From Miscanthus floridulus (lineage: Eukaryota > Streptophyta > Magnoliopsida > Poales > Poaceae): a DNA stretch of 64,000 nt. The translations under genes were made by a program, and so were the position numbers. The DNA is taken from the NCBI RefSeq assembly GCF_019320115.1, contig NC_089594.1, forward strand, positions 22,668,409 through 22,732,408. The letters run 5' to 3'. The notes beneath the pieces are model-generated. The model searched no databases and had not been told where the DNA came from. It saw only the letters and a list, made by a program, of their open reading frames with translations. Numbering within the stretch: position 1 is the stretch's first letter; each line of letters starts with the position of its first letter. Of the stretch, positions 33,743-46,203 are shown one piece after another.

Positions 33743-35836
33743 ATGGCTCAAGTTGTGTTCAACCATGTGGGGGGCAAACCACCATTCTTTGATGGCACAT
33801 GCTATGATTATTGGAAGAGAAAGATGAGGATGTATCTTGGTTCAATCAATGATCAAGTATGGGAGGTGACTGAGAATGACTATGCTATCATTGATCCCGA
33901 TGACCCCACCAACCAAGACAAGACCAACAAGTAATGTAATATAATGGCTCTCAACACCATATACAATGCCATTGATTCTAAGGTGTTTGAGCAAATCAAG
34001 GATTGTGAAAGAGCAAATGAGGTGTGGAGGAGATTGGAGAAAATATATGAGGGCACACCGGCGGTGAAGAGTGCTAAGTTGTACATTCTCAAGGATAAGT
34101 TGACAAGCTTCAAGATGAAGGAAGATGAGAGCATTCTAGAAATGTTCCATCGGTTGCAAGTGATTGTAAATGACTTGAAGGCCTTGGGAGAGAAGATCAA
34201 GGATGATGATGTCTCTCATCGGTTCTTGATGTGCTTACCTCCAAGATTTGAGATGTTGAGATTGCTTATCATAAGAGGAGGATTGAAGGAGATTACCCCT
34301 AACCAAGTACTAGGTGATGTCATGACCCAAGAGACATACCGTGTGGAAAGGGAGGGGGATGACAAGGATGACAAGAAGGAAGAAGAAGAAAAGAAGAAGA
34401 GTATAGCATTCAAGGCTAGCTCATCATCATCCAAGAACAAGGGCAAGTCCAAGAAAGAATCAAGTGATGACGATGATCTTAGTGATATTGATGATGAAGC
34501 TATGGCCCTCTTTGTACGCAAGATGGGAAAATTCATGAAGAAGAAGGGCTATGGTGCAAGAAAGAGAAAAGATCACACCAAAAGCAAAGAATATGTGAGA
34601 AGATGCTATAATTGCAAGAGTCCTGATCACGTTGTAGCAAATTGTCCCTACAATAGTGACAATGATGAGGATGAGAATAAGAAGCACAAGAAGGATAAGA
34701 AAGAAAAGAAGGAGAAGAAGGAGAAGAGAATGACCTTCCAAAAGAAGAAGAAGGGTGGAGGCTATGTGGTCACTTGGGATAGTGATGGCTCTTCAGATAG
34801 TGATGACTCTAGTGATGATGATAAGAAATCTATCAAGAAAACACTAGCAAGCATCGTCATCAACAACAAGCCCTCCATCTTCGACACTCCTTCGACATGC
34901 CTCATGGCAAAACCTACCAAGGTAAAATATGATATGAGTGATGATGATGAATGTGAAAGTGATGCTTGTAGGAGTGATGATGATGATGAGGAGTACTCCA
35001 AGGAGGAGCTCATGGGCATGTGTGAGCAAGTACATACTTGCTTTGAGATGAAGAGAAAGGAGTGCAAGGAATTGAACAAGAAAGTCAAATTTCTTGAGCA
35101 ATCCCTTGATGAGCTCAATGCCACTCATGAGAGGCTAATGGTAGCCCATGAGAAGCTTGGCAAAGCTCACTCTAAGCTTAAGAAAGCTCACTCCTCTCTC
35201 ATCGAGCAAGTCAAAGTGGAAGCCAAGAAGGAGCAAGTGATTGTATCATGTGATGTGGGACTAACATGTGATCTTATTGATGAATCTTTTTATAAGCCCA
35301 TTATAGTTGCTCCCACTAACACTTCTTGTAGCACTACTATGTCTACTTCACCTTTGAGTGATGGTCTCACTTGTGATGCCTCATTAATGGTGGAAAATGA
35401 GACCCTCAAGGAGGTGAATAAGCTCACTCGTGCCTTAGGCAATGCCTATGGTGGAGATGCCCGCTTGCTAAAGTGCTTGGGTAGCCAAAGGTTTTCTCTC
35501 AACAAAGAGGGATTAGACTATACCCCCAAGAAAGGCAAGGCGGCGTTTGTCACTCCCAAAGTTAACTTTGTGAAGGGCAATGGTCAGTTTTGCAATAGAT
35601 GCAAGCAAGTTGGGCATGTAGAGCAATATTGCAAGATTAACAAGAACAAGCTACCTATTGTATCCTCAATTAAATTTGATTCTTGTTACATGCTTGTTAA
35701 GGGTGCCAATGGTGTGAAGGCTAAGTTCATTGGTACACCAATTGTGGGCCCAAAGAAGAAGGTCATTTGGGTACCAAAGACCTTGGTAACTAACCTTGAA
35801 GGACTCAAGCAAGTTTGGGTACCTAAAAAGAATTGA
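33743..35836 (+). pseudogene. gag: Sirevirus gag with one in-frame stop
   Basis: One frame of 697 codons is broken only by TAA at 33932-33934 (codon 64, a position where CAA is expected). The N-terminal part (HVGGKPPFFDGTCYDYWK) is the DUF4219/UBN2-type copia gag. A Lys/Glu/Asp-rich linker and a zinc knuckle (CYNCKSPDHVVANC, 34604-34645) follow. Then come a coiled coil (KKVKFLEQSLDELNATHERL and beyond) and a second CX2CX4HX4C knuckle (35588-35629). The long coiled-coil extension is typical of Sirevirus Gag. It would form the virus-like particle and bind RNA. The frame ends with TGA at 35834-35836, one base out of frame with pol. Confidence 0.9.
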
Positions 35837-35839
35837 TCT

Positions 35840-38800
35840 TCTTTTGTAGGTCAATTATAAAGCCGGAGGAAGGCATTGGGTGCTTGATAGTGGGTGCACA
35901 TAACACATGACCGGTGATCCAAGAATGTTCAATTCAATCAATGAAAACAAGAGCAATGGGATTGATAGTTCACATTTGGTGACAATGGCAAAGGCAAGGT
36001 CAAAGGGCTCGGTAAGATTGCAATATCCAATGACTTGAGCATTTCCAATGTGCTATTAGTAGAGAGCTTGAACTTCAACCTTTTATCGGTAGCTCAATTG
36101 TGTGATCTTGGTTTCAAATGCATATTTGGTGTGGATGATGTAGAGATTATAAGTGTAGATGGCTCTAACTTGATATTCAAAGGATTTAGATATGAAAATC
36201 TATACTTGGTTGATTTCAATGATAGAGAAGCTCAATTGACAACATGTTTGATCACTAAGTCTAGCATGGGTTGGTTATGACATAGAAGGCTTGGTCATGT
36301 TGGAATGAAACAATTGAACAAGTTGATTAAGCATGACTTAGAGGCTTGAAAGATGTCACATTTGAGAAGGATAAGCTATGTAGTGCATGTCAAGCCGGAA
36401 AATAAGTTGGTAACACACATCCTAAGAAGAGCATGATGAGCACATCTAAGGCATTTGAGTTGATGCACATGGACTTGTTTGGACCAACCACATACACAAG
36501 CATTGGTGGAAACAAATATGAATTTGTGATTGTGGATGATTTCACTAGATACACATGGATATTCTTTCTTATTGACAAGAGTGATGTGTTTGCAACATTC
36601 AAATCATTTGTCAAGGGCATTCACAATAAGTTTGAAACAACCATCAAGAAAGTTAGAAGTGACAATAGTAGTGAATTCAAGAATACTAGAATTGATGAGT
36701 CATGTGATGAATTTGGAATTAGACATCAATTCTTGGCCAAGTACACTCCACAATCAAATGGCCTAGTTGAAAGAAAGAATAGAACTTTGATTGACATGGC
36801 AAGATCAATGTTGAGTGAGTACAATGTGAGTCATTCATTTTGGGCCGAAGCAATAAACACGGCTTGCTATTATAGCAACCGACTCTATTGTCACCCCATG
36901 ATGGAGAAGACACCATATGAGCTATTGAATGGAAGAAAGCCCAACATAGCATACTTTCGGGTTTTTGGTTGTAAATGCTACATATTGAAGAAAGACACTA
37001 GATTGAGCAAGTTTGAAAAGAAATGTGATGAAGGTTTCTTGCTTGGTTACTCCACTACCAGCAAGGCATATAGAGTTTGGAATTTGGCTAGTGGTACTCT
37101 TGAGGAGGTTCATGATGTGGAGTTTGATGAAACAAATGGTTCCCAAGAGGAAGATGAAAATCTAGATGATGTAAGAGGCACTCAATTGGTCAATGCAATA
37201 TAGAACATGGACATTGGTGATATAAGGCCTAGAGAAGTGATTGATGTTGAAGATGACAAGAATCAAATGCTCTCTAACACAAATGTGCAAGCTAGTGGTT
37301 CTCATGATCAAGTTCGAGCGAGTACTAGTGATGACAAAGTGCAAGATCAACAACAAGTGGCTAGTTCATCATCTCAACCAAGTGATCTATCAAATGCAAG
37401 CAATCAAGTGCAAGTGCTTCAACCAACCAATGTTGCAAGAGATCATCCCTTGGACACTATCATTGGTGATATTTCAAGAGATGTGCAAACTAGATCAAGA
37501 TTGGCTTCATTTTGTGAGCATTTCTCATTTGTGTCATCCATTGAACCTAAAAAGATAGATGAAGCTTTGAAGGATGTTGATTGGGTCAATGCTATGCATG
37601 AAGAGCTAAACAACTTTACAAGAAACCAAGTATGGGAGTTAGTTGAGAGGCCTAAGGATCATAATATGATTGGAACCAAGTGGGTCTTTTGGAACAAGCA
37701 AGATCAAGATGGGATAGTAATAAGGAACAAAGCAAGATTAGTGGCTCAAGGTTACACTCAAGTTGAAGGTCTTGACTTTGGTGAAACATATGCCCCGGTT
37801 GCAAGATTGGAAGCAATTAGGATCTTGTTAGCCTATGCTTGTGCCCACAACATCAAGTTGTACCAAATGGATGTGAAGAGTGCATTTTTCAATGGGTACA
37901 TCAATGAGCTTATATATGTTGAGCAACCTCCCAGTTTTGAAGATGAGAAGAAACCCAACCATGTTTACAAGTTGAGAAAGACTTTGTATGGATTAAAATA
38001 AGCACCTAGAGCATGGTATGAGAGATTGAGAGATTTCCTACTCTCTAAGGGATTCAGGATGGGAAAGGTTGACACCACTCTTTTCACCAAGAAGCTTAGA
38101 AATGACTTGTTTGTAATGCAAATCTATGTTGATGATATCATTTTTGGGTCTACAAATCAAGATTTTTGTGAGTAGTTTGGCAAGATAATGGCAAGTGAGT
38201 TTGAGATGTCCATGATTGGAGAGCTTAGCTACTTCCTTGGTCATTAAATCAAGCAAATGAAGAATGACACATTTGTGAGTCAAGGCAAGTATATCAAGGA
38301 CATGCTCAAGAAATTTGGAATGGATCATAGTAAAGCTATTAGTACACCAATGGGGACAAGTGGAAGCTTGGATAGTGATGCTAGTGGCAACATGGTGGAT
38401 CAAAAGATGTATCGGTCTATGATTGGAAGCCTACTCTATGTGACCGCATCAAGGCCGGATGTGATGTTTAGTGTATGCATGTGCGCTAGATTCCAAGCCT
38501 CACCAAGAGAAAGTCATTCAAAAGCAACAAAGAGAATATTGAGGTACTTGAAGCATACACAAAATGTTGGATTGTGATATCCCAAAGGAGCAAGATTTGA
38601 GTTGATTGGATATTCGAACTCTGATTATGCGGGATGCAAAGTTGAGAGAAAGAGCACATCAGGCACATGTCAACTATTGGGAAGATCACTTGTGTCTTGG
38701 TCATCAAAGAAGCAAAATAGTATAGCACTTTCAACCGCCGAAGCAAAGTACATTTCGGCCGGTAGTTGTTGTGCTCAATTACTTTGGATGAAGGCTACTT

Positions 38801-39078
38801 TGAGTGATTTTGGAATCAAATTCAAGCAAGTGCCATTGCTATGTGACAATGAGAGTGCCGTGAAGCTCACAAATAACCCGGTTCAACATTCAAGAACAAA
38901 GCATATAGATGTCCGCCATAATTTCATAAGAGATCACCAACAAAAAGGGGATATTTGCATTGAGAGTGTGGGCACCGAAGATCAACTTGCCGATATCTTC
39001 ACCAAGCCACTTGATGAAAAGATGTTTTGCAAGCTAAGGAATGAATTGAACATACTTGACTTCTCCAATATGTGTTGA
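35840..39078 (+). pseudogene. pol: Sirevirus pol (protease, integrase, RT, RNase H), multiple stops
   Basis: The aspartic protease motif (WVLDSGCT) is at about 35879. The integrase HHCC zinc region is at 36282-36395 (HRRLGHVG, CSACQAGK). The integrase core has Asp at MDLFGP (about 36470), Asp at RSDNSSEF (about 36657) and Glu at GLVERKNR (about 36760). RT runs 37590-38250 with YVDDIIFG at about 38126. RNase H with the copia C-terminus (CDNESAVKLTNNP, TKHIDVRHNFIRD) ends at 39078. Stops: 35847, 35901, 36278, 36403, 37201, 37999, 38173, 38245 and 38575, plus a small deletion near 36338 that shifts the frame. Nearly all stops sit where Gln or Trp codons are expected. Confidence 0.92.
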
Positions 39079-40228
39079 CGCACCCCCCATTATATGATAT
39101 GCCTCTCCTTCGAGCAAAGCAAGGTAAAGTTGATTGACATGTCATCCATCCATTGCTAAGGACTTGTTTAGTGCATCTAGTCATTCCTATCATGTCTTAG
39201 GTTCATTCATTAAAATCAAATAAATTTGATGCTTGGATGGTACCACTATTGCTTGTATGTTTGAAATGATCTAGTGGTAGCATATGACATGTTTGTGGGC
39301 TTGTAAACCTAGTGTTTGATCTAAAAAATAAAGTACACGTGTTTAACTCAACATGGTACAAGATAACTCTTATTTGGAGGTGTCAAGAAGCTTGTCCTTG
39401 GATCAAACCGAGTTAAATATCTTTTGCAAGTAATCTAGATTGAACCAAATTGGGAAAATGATCCTCATTTCACATGGTTTCACCCCAACCTATCTATAAT
39501 TTGAGCTCACCTTTTGTGCTAATTGTTGACAAAGGAGGAGAAATTCACAAAGATAGTAAGATAGAAGGAGCAAACAAATGAAATGAAATGACATTGACAT
39601 TGTAAGGGGATCATAAAAAAAATGCACACAAGATGACATTGACATTGTAAGGGGATCATAAAAAATGCACACAAGTAGGGGGAGCAAGCTCATAAACTTG
39701 TATGTTGCATTTAAATGTGCATTTCATATATTTGCTTGCATGGCACAAGTTCTAAATTTCAATATCCATGCTTGTGTGGTGTATGCTAGTTATATGCTTG
39801 AATGGTGAAATGAAAAACTAGCATGCATAGGCTAAAGTAACAAGACTTATGTTCATTTTATGGAAACTAGACCCTTGCTTGTAATGTTGATCTCATGGGG
39901 TATTCTAGTTTTTTGTGTGTGTATGTATAGTTACTAATGGTGCTAAGGATGGTATATTGGTGCACTCTGATTGGTATCACGCTTCAAAGGTCCATCTCTT
40001 ATACCTTAGCATCATACGGTATAAATTGTCTCCTATATTTCCTATCTAAGCATATGTGCAACCTACAATCCAAACTCTTAGCACATATGTAGGGGGAGCA
40101 ATTGCTACCATTTGGAGTTCATGAAACTTGTCCATATTCTTTTACACATGGTAAATATGCTTGGGCAAGCAATGTGGATTTAATTAAATCTCAATTCATA
40201 TCTTTGTGTAAGGGTTGTCATCAATTAC
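39079..40228 (+). other. Sirevirus non-coding region between pol and the 3' LTR
   Basis: No gene. It aligns by eye with 2185-3735 of the first Sirevirus. A 43-bp direct repeat (ATGACATTGACATTGTAAGGGG) occurs at 39588 and 39633. Purine tracts TAGGGGGAGCAA occur at about 39676 and 40091. Confidence 0.7.
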
Positions 40229-40242
40229 CAAAAAGGGGAGAT
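40229..40242 (+). other. Polypurine tract of the intact Sirevirus
   Basis: AAAAAGGGGAGAT sits directly before the TGAAAG start of the 3' LTR. Confidence 0.85.
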
Positions 40243-42150
40243 TGAAAGCTCTAGTTTGGTTTTGGTTAATTGACGAAACCCTAAGTGCTAACCTAGTTTA
40301 TCAAAGTGATTATGAGATAGGTAGCACTACTCCAAGTGATGAAGCAATGACGAAGATCAAGACAATGGTGATGGCATGGTGATGATCAAATGCTTGAACT
40401 TGAAAAGAAGAAAGAGAAAAACAAAAGGCTCAAGGCAAAGGTATAAATAGTAGGAGCCATTTTGTTTCGGTGATCAAGACACTTAGCGAGTGTGATCACA
40501 TTTAGGTTAGATAGCCGTACTATTAAGAGGGGTGAAACTCGTATTGAAATGCGGTTATCAAAGTGCCACTAGATGCTCTAACTCAGTGCATATGCATTTA
40601 AGATCTAGTGGAGTGCTAACACCCTTGAAAGTATTTGTGAAAATATGCTAACACATGTGCACAAGGTGATACACTTGGTGGTTGGCACATTTGAGCAAGG
40701 GTTAGAAACTTCACCGACGCCCTATACATAATAGACAGGGGTTCACAGAGTGACCGGGCGCTGGTGGTGCAGTGACCGGACGCTGGGGTCTTGAGTCTGG
40801 TCAGTAGCAGCAGTGAGCACGCGTCTTGGTCTTGTGACCGGACCCTAGCGCGAAGAGTGACCGGACGCTAGCAGGGTGTGTCTGGTCAGTGCTGACGTAC
40901 GCTGACGTGAGGCGCACAGAGGAAACATTGTGTGACCGGACGCTGGGTGTGTCCGGTCGAGCATAAAATTTTGCGTTTGGAACCTTACTAGAAATGACCG
41001 GACGCTGGGGTCCTGTGTTCGGTCACTTTCTAACTGACGCGTCCGATCATCACTTGACTATTGAGATCAGGCGATCGGCGTTTGAAGCCGATGACACGTG
41101 GCAAGCATTGGACGACCGGACGCTGGGGTCCTGCATCTGGTCGAACTGACCGGAGCGTCCGGTCACCCCGAGTTGTGCCCAATGAAGGGGTACAACAACT
41201 CTATTTCGTGGAGACTTCTATTTAAGCCCCATGGCCAGGTCAAACTCACTCTCTCGGACATTTGCATTGACATAGCAACATTGTGAGCTTAGCCAAAGCC
41301 CTCCCACTCATCTCCATCATTGTTTCATCATCATTGTGAGATTGAGAGAGTATCCAAGTGCATTGCTTGAGTGATTGCATCTAGTAACACTTGGCATTCG
41401 TTTTTCGCTGCGGGATTCACTTGTTACTCTTGGTGGTTGCCGCCACCTAGATAGCTTGGAGCAGCGAGGATCGTTGAGCGGAGGTTGGTGATTGTCTCTG
41501 ACTCCGATCGTGGTGATTGTGAGGGGTCTTGTGCCTTCCCCGGCGGAGAGCCGAAAGGTAACTCTAGTGGATTGCTCGTGTCATTGAGTTACCTCACTTG
41601 TGAGTAGGTTCTTGCAATGTCCAATTGTGTGGACGAGGTTTGTGCAACACCTCTTAGCCGCCGAACCACCAAGTGTTGGTCAACACAACGGGGACTAGCG
41701 TGCCGACAAGCACGTGAACCTCGGGAGAAAAATTGGTTTTCTCTTGCCCTTTGGTATTCTCTCGGTGATTGATTTAGTATTCATCTTGTGATTGGTTCAC
41801 TCCTCTACACGGTGGTATAATCACCCTACTCACTCATTTATATTCTTGCAAACTAGTTGTGGCAAGCTCTTTAGTGTAATTAGAATTGAGAGCTTGCTTT
41901 GTTATTTTAAGTTCATCTAGTGGAGCTCTTTAGAATAGCAAGTTTGAGAGCTCTTAGTGAGTAGTAACATTGCAAGTTGTGTGCTTAGTAATCATTGCAA
42001 CTAGAATTGTTGGATAGGTGGCTTGCAACCCTTGTAGAGCTAGAGCAAGTTTGCATTTCGCTATTTGTCATACTAATCAAATTGCTCTAGTTAATTTGTA
42101 AATTTTTAAATAGGCTATTTACCCCCCTCTAGCCATATTAGGACCTTTCA
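40243..42150 (+). repeat. 3' LTR of the intact Sirevirus (1908 bp)
   Basis: Starts TGAAAGCTCTAGTTTGG and ends TTAGGACCTTTCA. It is followed by AGCGT. It is about 80 bp shorter than the 5' LTR because of internal deletions. Confidence 0.92.
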
Positions 42151-42393
42151 AGCGTCCGGTCGTTTCAGCGCCAGCGTCCGATCGACGACCGATGCTGCGC
42201 TTCTTCTGCTGCTACTGACCGGACGCGCCGGTCCTTCAGAGACCAACGTCCGGTCACTTATAGTGACCACGTTCACCTGAGTTTAGGGCGTTGGTGGCAC
42301 CGTCGGACTGTCCGCACTCTACGGATGGACACTCCGCCGGTGAAGTTCCTAACCCTTGCTCAAATGTGCCAACCACCAAGTGTATCACCTTGT
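42151..42393 (-). repeat. Split minus-strand Sirevirus LTR, piece 2
   Basis: Continues the reverse-complement LTR after the AGCGT duplication, from the palindrome array (GCGTCCGGTCG) to CCAACCACCAAGTGTATCACC. It is interrupted at 42394 by the solo gypsy LTR. Confidence 0.88.
42389..42393. repeat. Target-site duplication CTTGT, left copy
   Basis: Repeated at 46736-46740. Removing the element and one copy restores the LTR text across the junction. Confidence 0.9.
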
Positions 42394-42680
42394 TGTAACA
42401 CCTCTGGTGTTACGAGCTTATTTAGCACCGCGATTTAGGCCTAAGTAAAATTTTCGAAACGGGTTTCTCGGAATTTTTGATTTATAATGTACTTGATGCG
42501 ATAAGCGAATCCTGTGTGACTTAATTTCGTGGACTCGATTAAGTGCTCAAGTTAAATTACGCAGTGCGTAAAGATATTTAGGAATGTCGAACGATGATGC
42601 TAGCGAACGGTTTGTCTTGTTAGATTAAGCATGAAAAGTAACTTTTATAAATAAAATAAAATCCATTAATAAATAGAACG

Positions 42681-42701
42681 ATATATATATATATATATAT
42701 A
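42681..42701. repeat. (AT)n microsatellite
   Basis: A pure AT run of about 21 bp lies near the start of the solo LTR. Confidence 0.9.
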
Positions 42702-45700
42702 GCTTTTGAATCAAATTTAAATTCAAGCTTTGTTGAAATTTTTCTGTGTCTAGACGTTGCAAATTATTTAAATCAGTAAACGGCGACGCATCGCAGAAGA
42801 GCAGCCGCATGTCAGAGACTAATAGTTTCTTGTTGGGCTTGCGAGCTAGCTTAGCGACTTGTGTACTCGCTAGCGAGTTACTTATCTGGTCTCTCGTCCA
42901 GGTGAAGTCATTAGTCAAGTATTACTACAAGGTTACTCGTAAGGTGAAGTCAACTCAAACAGCTGTCTCTATCTGCGTGTCTCCTCGTGGACGAGCGCAG
43001 TCGGCCACGTACATTGCTTTCTTGCGACCTTGCGCGCATGGGCCTACCGGCCTAGCTGCGCTGGCTGTTTGTTTCTGGGACAAGGTCAGGTCCACAGCGC
43101 CAGCTTATGTACGATGTTTCTCACGCTGTCCCTACGTCAGCGAAAGTTGTCAAACCATCGCGTTGTTTTCGGCATCGCAGCACTTGCAAGCTGCCTGCAT
43201 GGCCAAGCATGTGCTTGCGTGCTGCGTTGTGATGCAGCAGGACCATGCGTCCCCTCTCTGCCTCCTCCTCGTGACTAGTACTAGTAGCTACCCTCTGTGC
43301 ATGTACAGTGTACCACTACAAAACAACGCAGCACTACGAGCAGCTGCAGAGCTCAGCTTTCCCTCCTTTTCTATTTCTGTGCCGTGGTCCTGTCTGACTG
43401 CCTCTGCTTCTCTGCCTTTCTTTTCCTTTTACAAAGCAAGGCACGCACGCAAGCATCGAGCATCATCGTCGCGAACGCCGTAGTGCCGGGCATCCAGCGG
43501 CAGTAGGTCCTTGCTTCTTTGCTACCCCCTTGCGCTCGCTTGCCAGGCGTCCGCTCCTTTGCCCTGCACGCTAGCACCACCTCCGGGGCAGCGTCCGCGT
43601 CACCTGGGCCTGCTCCCCATGCTCCGTCCATGTTTGGCACCTCGACGTCCGCGCTTAGCACCCTGGCATTCCGCGCCGCGCTGCTACTCCTGTCCGTGCC
43701 GGGACCGCAGTGCACCGCATCACTGCCGTCTCACCTTTCCGGTCTGTCCGCGCATGAGCACGCCACCGCCTCAGACCTGCGCCGCTCCACGTCCATCGTG
43801 AGTCCACGCCGTCCGGTGCCGTCCCTTCCTCGCGCGAGCGCACCCAAGCCGCAGTGTGCCATGGCCGCGACCTCGCTGCCTTTGCACGTGCAGCGCGCTC
43901 GAGCCGCCGCGGCACCTGCTGCCCCGCCGAGATCCGCGCCGTACCGCCTCAGCGCCCCGTGCTGGAGCCGGCCGTCCAGTCGTCGCCGTGGCATACCCCC
44001 GTCCACACCGAGCTCGACCATCGCCATGCCCACGCAAGCGTAAGCTAACTTGTTGACGTCACCTCCCTACGTCACCTCAAATTTGTGGCCGTTTCTTGTA
44101 GGAAAATAAACCCAGAAATACGTAGGAATACATGCATGTACTGTTGGCTGCGGTCTTGCGCGCTGGGCCGCTCGCGCCCCCGCCGTGGGCCGGCCTGGGT
44201 CTGCTGCCTCCTGGGCTGCGCGCCCCCGTTGGCTTGGCTAGGCTGCTGCCCACGGCCTGCTCGCTGCCCCGCACGGGCCGCTGGCCATGCGCCCGCCTAG
44301 GCCGTCCATGCCGTGCCTCGCCTGGGCCACCGCCCGCTTGCCGTTGGGCCGCCGGTTGCGTTGGTAGCTCGACCGGCTGGTGCTGCACCGCCTAGGCTGG
44401 CCTTGGGCCGCCACGGCCTGGGGTTCAGCGTTGGGCTGGCCGGCCTTGTCCGGCTGGGCCTAATGCGGCCATGAAGCGTTTCTATTTTTCTGCTAGATTT
44501 ATTATTCGTTTGAAATGGCTGAAGTTGTAAATCCGTAATAAATCAAATAAAAATCGTAAAATGGTGAAACCAATTTGGTTAGTCTTCTAAAATCATGATC
44601 TACATGTTCGTATATTTTGTTCATATAGTGCGATAATATTCTTGGAAGCTATATAATTAATTTAAGGTACTTAAGATTGTAAAATATAAACTTGTAGGAA
44701 TTTCCATGATAATTTGGTAATATTGTTGAATCTGAAATTTGTACAGTAGGCTCCTAGCAATACTAGGTACTCACTGTAATTTTTATAGCTCCAGAATAAT
44801 TAGTTTGCTAAATAGATAATGATGTCCTATTTCGAATATAGTAAATCAAATAAATGAAATATAGAAACACATTTGGTTTGTATAACTAAAATAATTGTTG
44901 GGAAATAGCGTCTTATTCGATAACATGGATATGTAGCCTAAGTACGGTCGTCGTTAGAACTAGCCCGTTAACTCAAGTGGCGTACGTCGTATTTTACGAG
45001 TCACGGTTACAGTTGCCTAATTACATCTTTGCATTGCATCGCATGCATATCATATAGGTACGATGATGGATCAACGGATCGATCGAAGGATGATTAGGAA
45101 TCCGAAGATGGTGTAAGGGTATTCTCTCTAGGAGATGATGCAATGGGCTTCTATCCAGTTGATGGTGGATGATCTGAAGAAGCAGACACTAACTTTTTAA
45201 TATATCTTACCCAGACAAGCCCCGGTGCATAACCCCTACTTTTCTGCAGTCTAAATTATATTTGTGCATTAAGTTTTAAGGAGTTGAATGAAATCCACTT
45301 GCATATATATCTTTATCCTATGAGTCTTAATAGTATGACAAGATCGTGTAGAATGCCATGCTACAGGACTCCGGTAGAAGTCGGGTGATTGCATGTCACT
45401 CGCGAGATATAGGAAATATGTTACTATATGATTATCACTTGGAATATATAAAATGGTGGAAAGGAAAATGGTGACCGGGCAGGGATGTGGTTTGGGTATT
45501 GGTGAGTGTAAGAGGTTGTGTCGCCGTGGACACGGGGCATAGCTTGGTTACACTGTTTTTCTCTGTCTGGTCAGTTAAGGACCGTTCGTTGCATGAGACT
45601 CTAGGCAGGTCACAGACTTATTATCCCGAGCACATACTTGTGTATGGGCGCTTGGAAGACTTATTGCTCTCTTGTCGCGGATCCGGCTCTTTCCGGACCG

Positions 45701-46181
45701 ACTGTCAGGGTTTCTTTTTTGTGGAGGAGGTCCTTGCACCCACTAGGTCCGGGACTCAGGGGCGGGGGCTTGGAGTCCCAGTTTGGACGGGGACCTGGAC
45801 ACCCAGGATAGGAGAGTGATGGGTTGGTCCTACTTGTGCCTGGGGTACAAGCGGGGCGTGTGTTTTCGGGGTACCCAGCTGGGGGCATTGATTCGCGAAT
45901 CGCCGGGCGATCCGGTACGGCTTGTCTACGGTTTAGCATCGTAGTAAGAACTGAAGATGAAGGATGGAATGGAAAAAGGAACTCTGATTGCTTACCACCT
46001 GCTTGAAAGTAGCACAGGTGCTTACATAGAATGGTTAGTTAATGAACCAATGCGGCTATTAATAAAAAGCGAATATAAGGACGCACTCATAGTAATGCTC
46101 CTGCACATGCAATAAACCCACAAGCCAGATAGCCTTGCATATCCTTGGAATTTTTTCTTTTCTCCTGTCGGGTAAGTCTTG

Positions 46182-46203
46182 CTGAGTACAATTGAGTACT
46201 CAG
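46182..46203 (+). other. Conserved LTR hairpin (solo LTR copy)
   Basis: CTGAGTAC, loop AATTGA, GTACTCAG: a perfect 8-bp stem. Upstream is GTCGGGTAAGTC; downstream is CCTGTTGCAGGTGAC. The same stem with a different loop occurs in both Tekay LTRs. Confidence 0.75.

Larger units (their letters stand above)
31695..42150 (+). mobile_element. Full-length Sirevirus (Ty1/copia) retrotransposon, degenerate coding region
   Basis: The order is 5' LTR (31695-33682), initiator-Met-type primer-binding site, gag (33743-35836), pol with protease, integrase, RT and RNase H (about 35840-39078), a 1.15 kb non-coding region with several purine tracts, PPT and 3' LTR (40243-42150). AGCGT flanks both sides. It lies inside an older LTR of the same family in the opposite orientation. 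Gag and pol are interrupted by stops, nearly all explained by C-to-T or G-to-A changes, so it is not autonomous as read. Confidence 0.93.

Noticed and set aside
43519..44056. Long GC-rich open frames (up to 245 codons) on both strands inside the solo LTR
   Set aside because: They lie in the GC-rich block that also exists in the Tekay LTRs, show Pro/Ala/Arg composition without any motif, and overlap in several frames; composition explains them.
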